This document shows positions 61,898 to 64,000 of a stretch of DNA of 64,000 nucleotides, piece by piece; the stretch's first letter is position 1, and each line of letters opens with the position of its first letter. This DNA comes from Bacteroidota bacterium (GTDB lineage: Bacteria > Bacteroidota > Bacteroidia > B-17B0 > Aurantibacillaceae). The position numbers and the translations under genes are program-made. The notes under the pieces were generated by a model. That model was not told where the DNA came from. It saw nothing but the letters and a program-made list of their open reading frames with translations, and did not search any database. The DNA lies in contig JADJSH010000009.1 of NCBI GenBank assembly GCA_016711805.1, forward strand, positions 129,646-193,645, read 5' to 3'.

Positions 61898-64000
61898 ATG
61901 AATAAAATATTTACCCTAAACCGATTAATAGTATTTAAATTAAAGTTCATCGCTTTAGTCTTAACTTTGTTTTCATCGTACTCAATTATTTCTCAAACAG
62001 TGACTGTTATTGCACCGGTTGCATCTGCAACATTTTGCGCAGGTACAAATATTACGGTTAATTACACTGTAACATCAAATTTTGGTGCTGGAAATATCTT
62101 TACAACTCAGCTTTCAGACGCAGCAGGTAGCTTTGTCTCTCCCACTACTCTGGGAACAAGAACAGCTGTTAACGGCGGAGGCAGTACTTTTGTCATTCCT
62201 TTTACTATGCCTACAGGAGCTTCCTATCGAGTTAGGGTATTAGCGTCAAATCCAACTTTTACAAGCCAATCTAATGGGGTTGATTTAAGAATAAACGGAT
62301 TAACCATCAATACTCCGACAGTTACTAGTTTAGTGTATTGCCAAGGAGAAGTTTTTAATCTCACTTACTCTCAAAATTGTAATTTCTCTAATACGGGTTT
62401 CAATAATGTGTATACAGTTCAGTTATCAGATGCTTCAGGTAGTTTTGCTGCACCAACAACCATAGGTACTCGAACGGCTACAACTGCTGCTGCTATATCA
62501 TGTACAATTCCTGCCGTGCCATTTGGAACTGGATATAGAGTCAGAATTGTTAGTTCAAACCCAGTTGTTACTAGTCCTGATAATGGTACAAACCTGACTA
62601 TCAATGTTCCTTCTGGAACGCCATCTGTTGCGGGAAATGGAACATGGAATGCTTATTGTTTTAATGCAGCAAATAATTATACTGTAAACTACCAAGGTTT
62701 TTTTACGGAAAATAATTTGAGTTTTGATACACGCACAAGGTATACGAGTACGTCCTACCCTGCTTCGGCTAATACGGCTTCAGGGAACGCCTATGCTGGT
62801 TGTACATTTACAAATACCAACAATTATTCTATTGCTTTTAAACGCACAAATATTCCATGCGGATATTATAATATTACTTTTGCTCATGATGATGAGGGTA
62901 GAATATTTATAGATGGCGCTCAAGTTTATTACAATCCCTATATTGGAGGTGGTGTACAGCAAGCTTACAGGGGGTTTATCAGTCCTACCAATACAGTAGA
63001 AGTGAGATATAGTAATACGGGTGGAGGACCTGGTTTTGCAGCCGTAAACATAACTACACTTACTGTCATAAATGTGTTTAATCCTGCTACAATATGCGCG
63101 GGAACATCCGCAAGTTTAACGGCAACAAATGCTACTACAGTACCGTTAACTTTTGATTGGACTCCTGCTGCATTTGCTAGCCCAACAACAGGCACCGCAA
63201 CAACAGTTTCACCAACAGTAACTACGATTTTCACTGTTTCTGCAACGGATGCTGTTTCTGGATGTGCCGCCACAAATACGGTGCAAATTACAGTAAATCC
63301 ATTACCAACAACAACGGTTTCATCTGTTACCTCCACTTTAATCTGCTCTCCTATTTCTACATCAACCTTGACCGTTACTGGCGCTAATACTTATACTTGG
63401 GCACCAGCTGCTGGTTTAAATACAACCAATGGGAATGTGGTTATAGCGGACCCAACCGTTACAACTGTTTATACAGTGAGTGGTAGTAATAATTGTTCCG
63501 TTACAGTTTCATCTTCTACCGTAAATGTTCAAGTAATACCTACGGCGCCAACTCCCACTGTTTTTGGAAATAACGTTTGGAATGTATACTGTTACGATGG
63601 ACGGGCATTTGTGTCCTATTATGGATACTATACAGAAAATAATTTATCATTTAATACAACAACTAGGTGGGCAAATACACCATCTGCAGCTAATGCCGCT
63701 TCAGGCCTAGCCTATCAAGGATGTAATATTCCCGTAGATCAACATTCAACTATTCATAAACGTACAAATTTTACTTGTGGCTATTATCAATTGGATATTC
63801 CTTCACATGATGATGATGTAACTGTATTAGTTGATGGGGTTCAAGTGTTTCAACATATTGGATGTTGTGATGCGCATACTAATGTTTGGACAGGATTTTT
63901 AGGAGCATCAAGTACTGTGGAAATTAGACATCAAGAAGGTAATGGAGGTAGTTATGTTGCTGCTACTTTTAATACAATTGCCTATCCAGTTCTATCCCCT
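61898..64000 (+). CDS. large secreted Ig/PKD-like repeat protein, 3' end beyond the window
   Basis: The frame is open for 701 codons to the window edge. It starts with a signal peptide (LKFIALVLTLFSSYSIISQ). Two modules of about 137 residues recur: WNAYCF at 62645 and WNVYCY at 63578. Each has TENNLSF, KRTN, CGYY, HDD and a DG motif in the same order. Between them are Ig-like segments with Cys and PTVTT motifs (TICAGTSASLTA, SGCAATNTVQITVNP). The composition (Thr, Ser, Asn) and signal suggest a T9SS surface protein. The sorting domain, if any, is outside the window. Confidence 0.8.
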   Translation, partial: MNKIFTLNRLIVFKLKFIALVLTLFSSYSIISQTVTVIAPVASATFCAGTNITVNYTVTSNFGAGNIFTTQLSDAAGSFVSPTTLGTRTAVNGGGSTFVIPFTMPTGASYRVRVLASNPTFTSQSNGVDLRINGLTINTPTVTSLVYCQGEVFNLTYSQNCNFSNTGFNNVYTVQLSDASGSFAAPTTIGTRTATTAAAISCTIPAVPFGTGYRVRIVSSNPVVTSPDNGTNLTINVPSGTPSVAGNGTWNAYCFNAANNYTVNYQGFFTENNLSFDTRTRYTSTSYPASANTASGNAYAGCTFTNTNNYSIAFKRTNIPCGYYNITFAHDDEGRIFIDGAQVYYNPYIGGGVQQAYRGFISPTNTVEVRYSNTGGGPGFAAVNITTLTVINVFNPATICAGTSASLTATNATTVPLTFDWTPAAFASPTTGTATTVSPTVTTIFTVSATDAVSGCAATNTVQITVNPLPTTTVSSVTSTLICSPISTSTLTVTGANTYTWAPAAGLNTTNGNVVIADPTVTTVYTVSGSNNCSVTVSSSTVNVQVIPTAPTPTVFGNNVWNVYCYDGRAFVSYYGYYTENNLSFNTTTRWANTPSAANAASGLAYQGCNIPVDQHSTIHKRTNFTCGYYQLDIPSHDDDVTVLVDGVQVFQHIGCCDAHTNVWTGFLGASSTVEIRHQEGNGGSYVAATFNTIAYPVLSP

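Overview
The window is about 64 kb of AT-rich DNA that looks like a bacterial chromosome of the phylum Bacteroidota. The evidence is type IX secretion (T9SS) C-terminal sorting domains behind SprB-like repeats, TAnnTTTG-type promoter boxes, the small families DUF4294 and DUF4783, a K+-dependent H+-pyrophosphatase of the Flavobacterium type, a fused alpha/beta 2-oxoacid dehydrogenase E1, and an outer-membrane TonB-type barrel receptor. Genus or family cannot be fixed from the sequence alone. There is no phage, insertion sequence or CRISPR array.

Layout. 1-4377: carotenoid block with a divergent CrtD-like desaturase (cut by the window edge), crtI, crtB and a frameshifted idi. 4525-7293: a membrane pyrophosphatase fused to a YceI domain. 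7394-12216: RsmH-type rRNA methyltransferase, a very large TPR/hybrid histidine kinase broken by one base in a T-run, and a small secreted protein. 12219-24028 (mostly minus strand): LRR and TPR secreted proteins, pfkA, an RND-family exporter read through into a GNAT acetyltransferase, an M28 peptidase, DUF4294 and accC. 24186-34166: a CAP/OmpA-like secreted protein, phenylalanine hydroxylase behind a tyrosine-codon attenuator, a PD40/SPOR surface protein, an NlpC/P60 hydrolase, MsrBA, and a LytS/LytTR two-component pair. 34311-37513: a small accessory patch with a degenerate 2H phosphoesterase, a 111-bp cruciform-like repeat, a DUF559 endonuclease-like gene, an RluA-type pseudouridine synthase, an AbiH-family defence gene and two tRNAs. 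37684-57409: mutS, a GreA/B-like protein, several structured intergenic repeats, two tandem T9SS adhesin-like proteins, a TonB-type receptor, a second PD40/SPOR protein, pyrG, a DinB-like protein and the E1 gene. 57465-64000: a membrane glycosyltransferase/GH16/small Cys-rich protein operon, an internally deleted nadC, DUF4783, rlmH and the start of a large secreted repeat protein.

How parts work together. IDI and CrtB supply phytoene and CrtI/CrtD desaturate it. CrtB releases pyrophosphate, which the adjacent membrane pyrophosphatase can use to pump protons, and its fused YceI domain belongs to an isoprenoid-binding family. Phenylalanine hydroxylase makes tyrosine and sits behind a leader peptide with five consecutive Tyr codons plus a perfect terminator, so it is probably controlled by tyrosyl-tRNA supply.

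The most interesting non-coding signals are this Tyr attenuator and a family of three dispersed 92-120 bp repeats (37684, 47462, 55310). Those repeats fold as a closing stem with two hairpins, show compensatory changes between copies, and each lies within about 25 bp of a stop codon. Four genes carry single-base or junction defects (idi, the hybrid kinase, the RND/GNAT joint and nadC), so assembly quality should be considered before biological claims are made about them.
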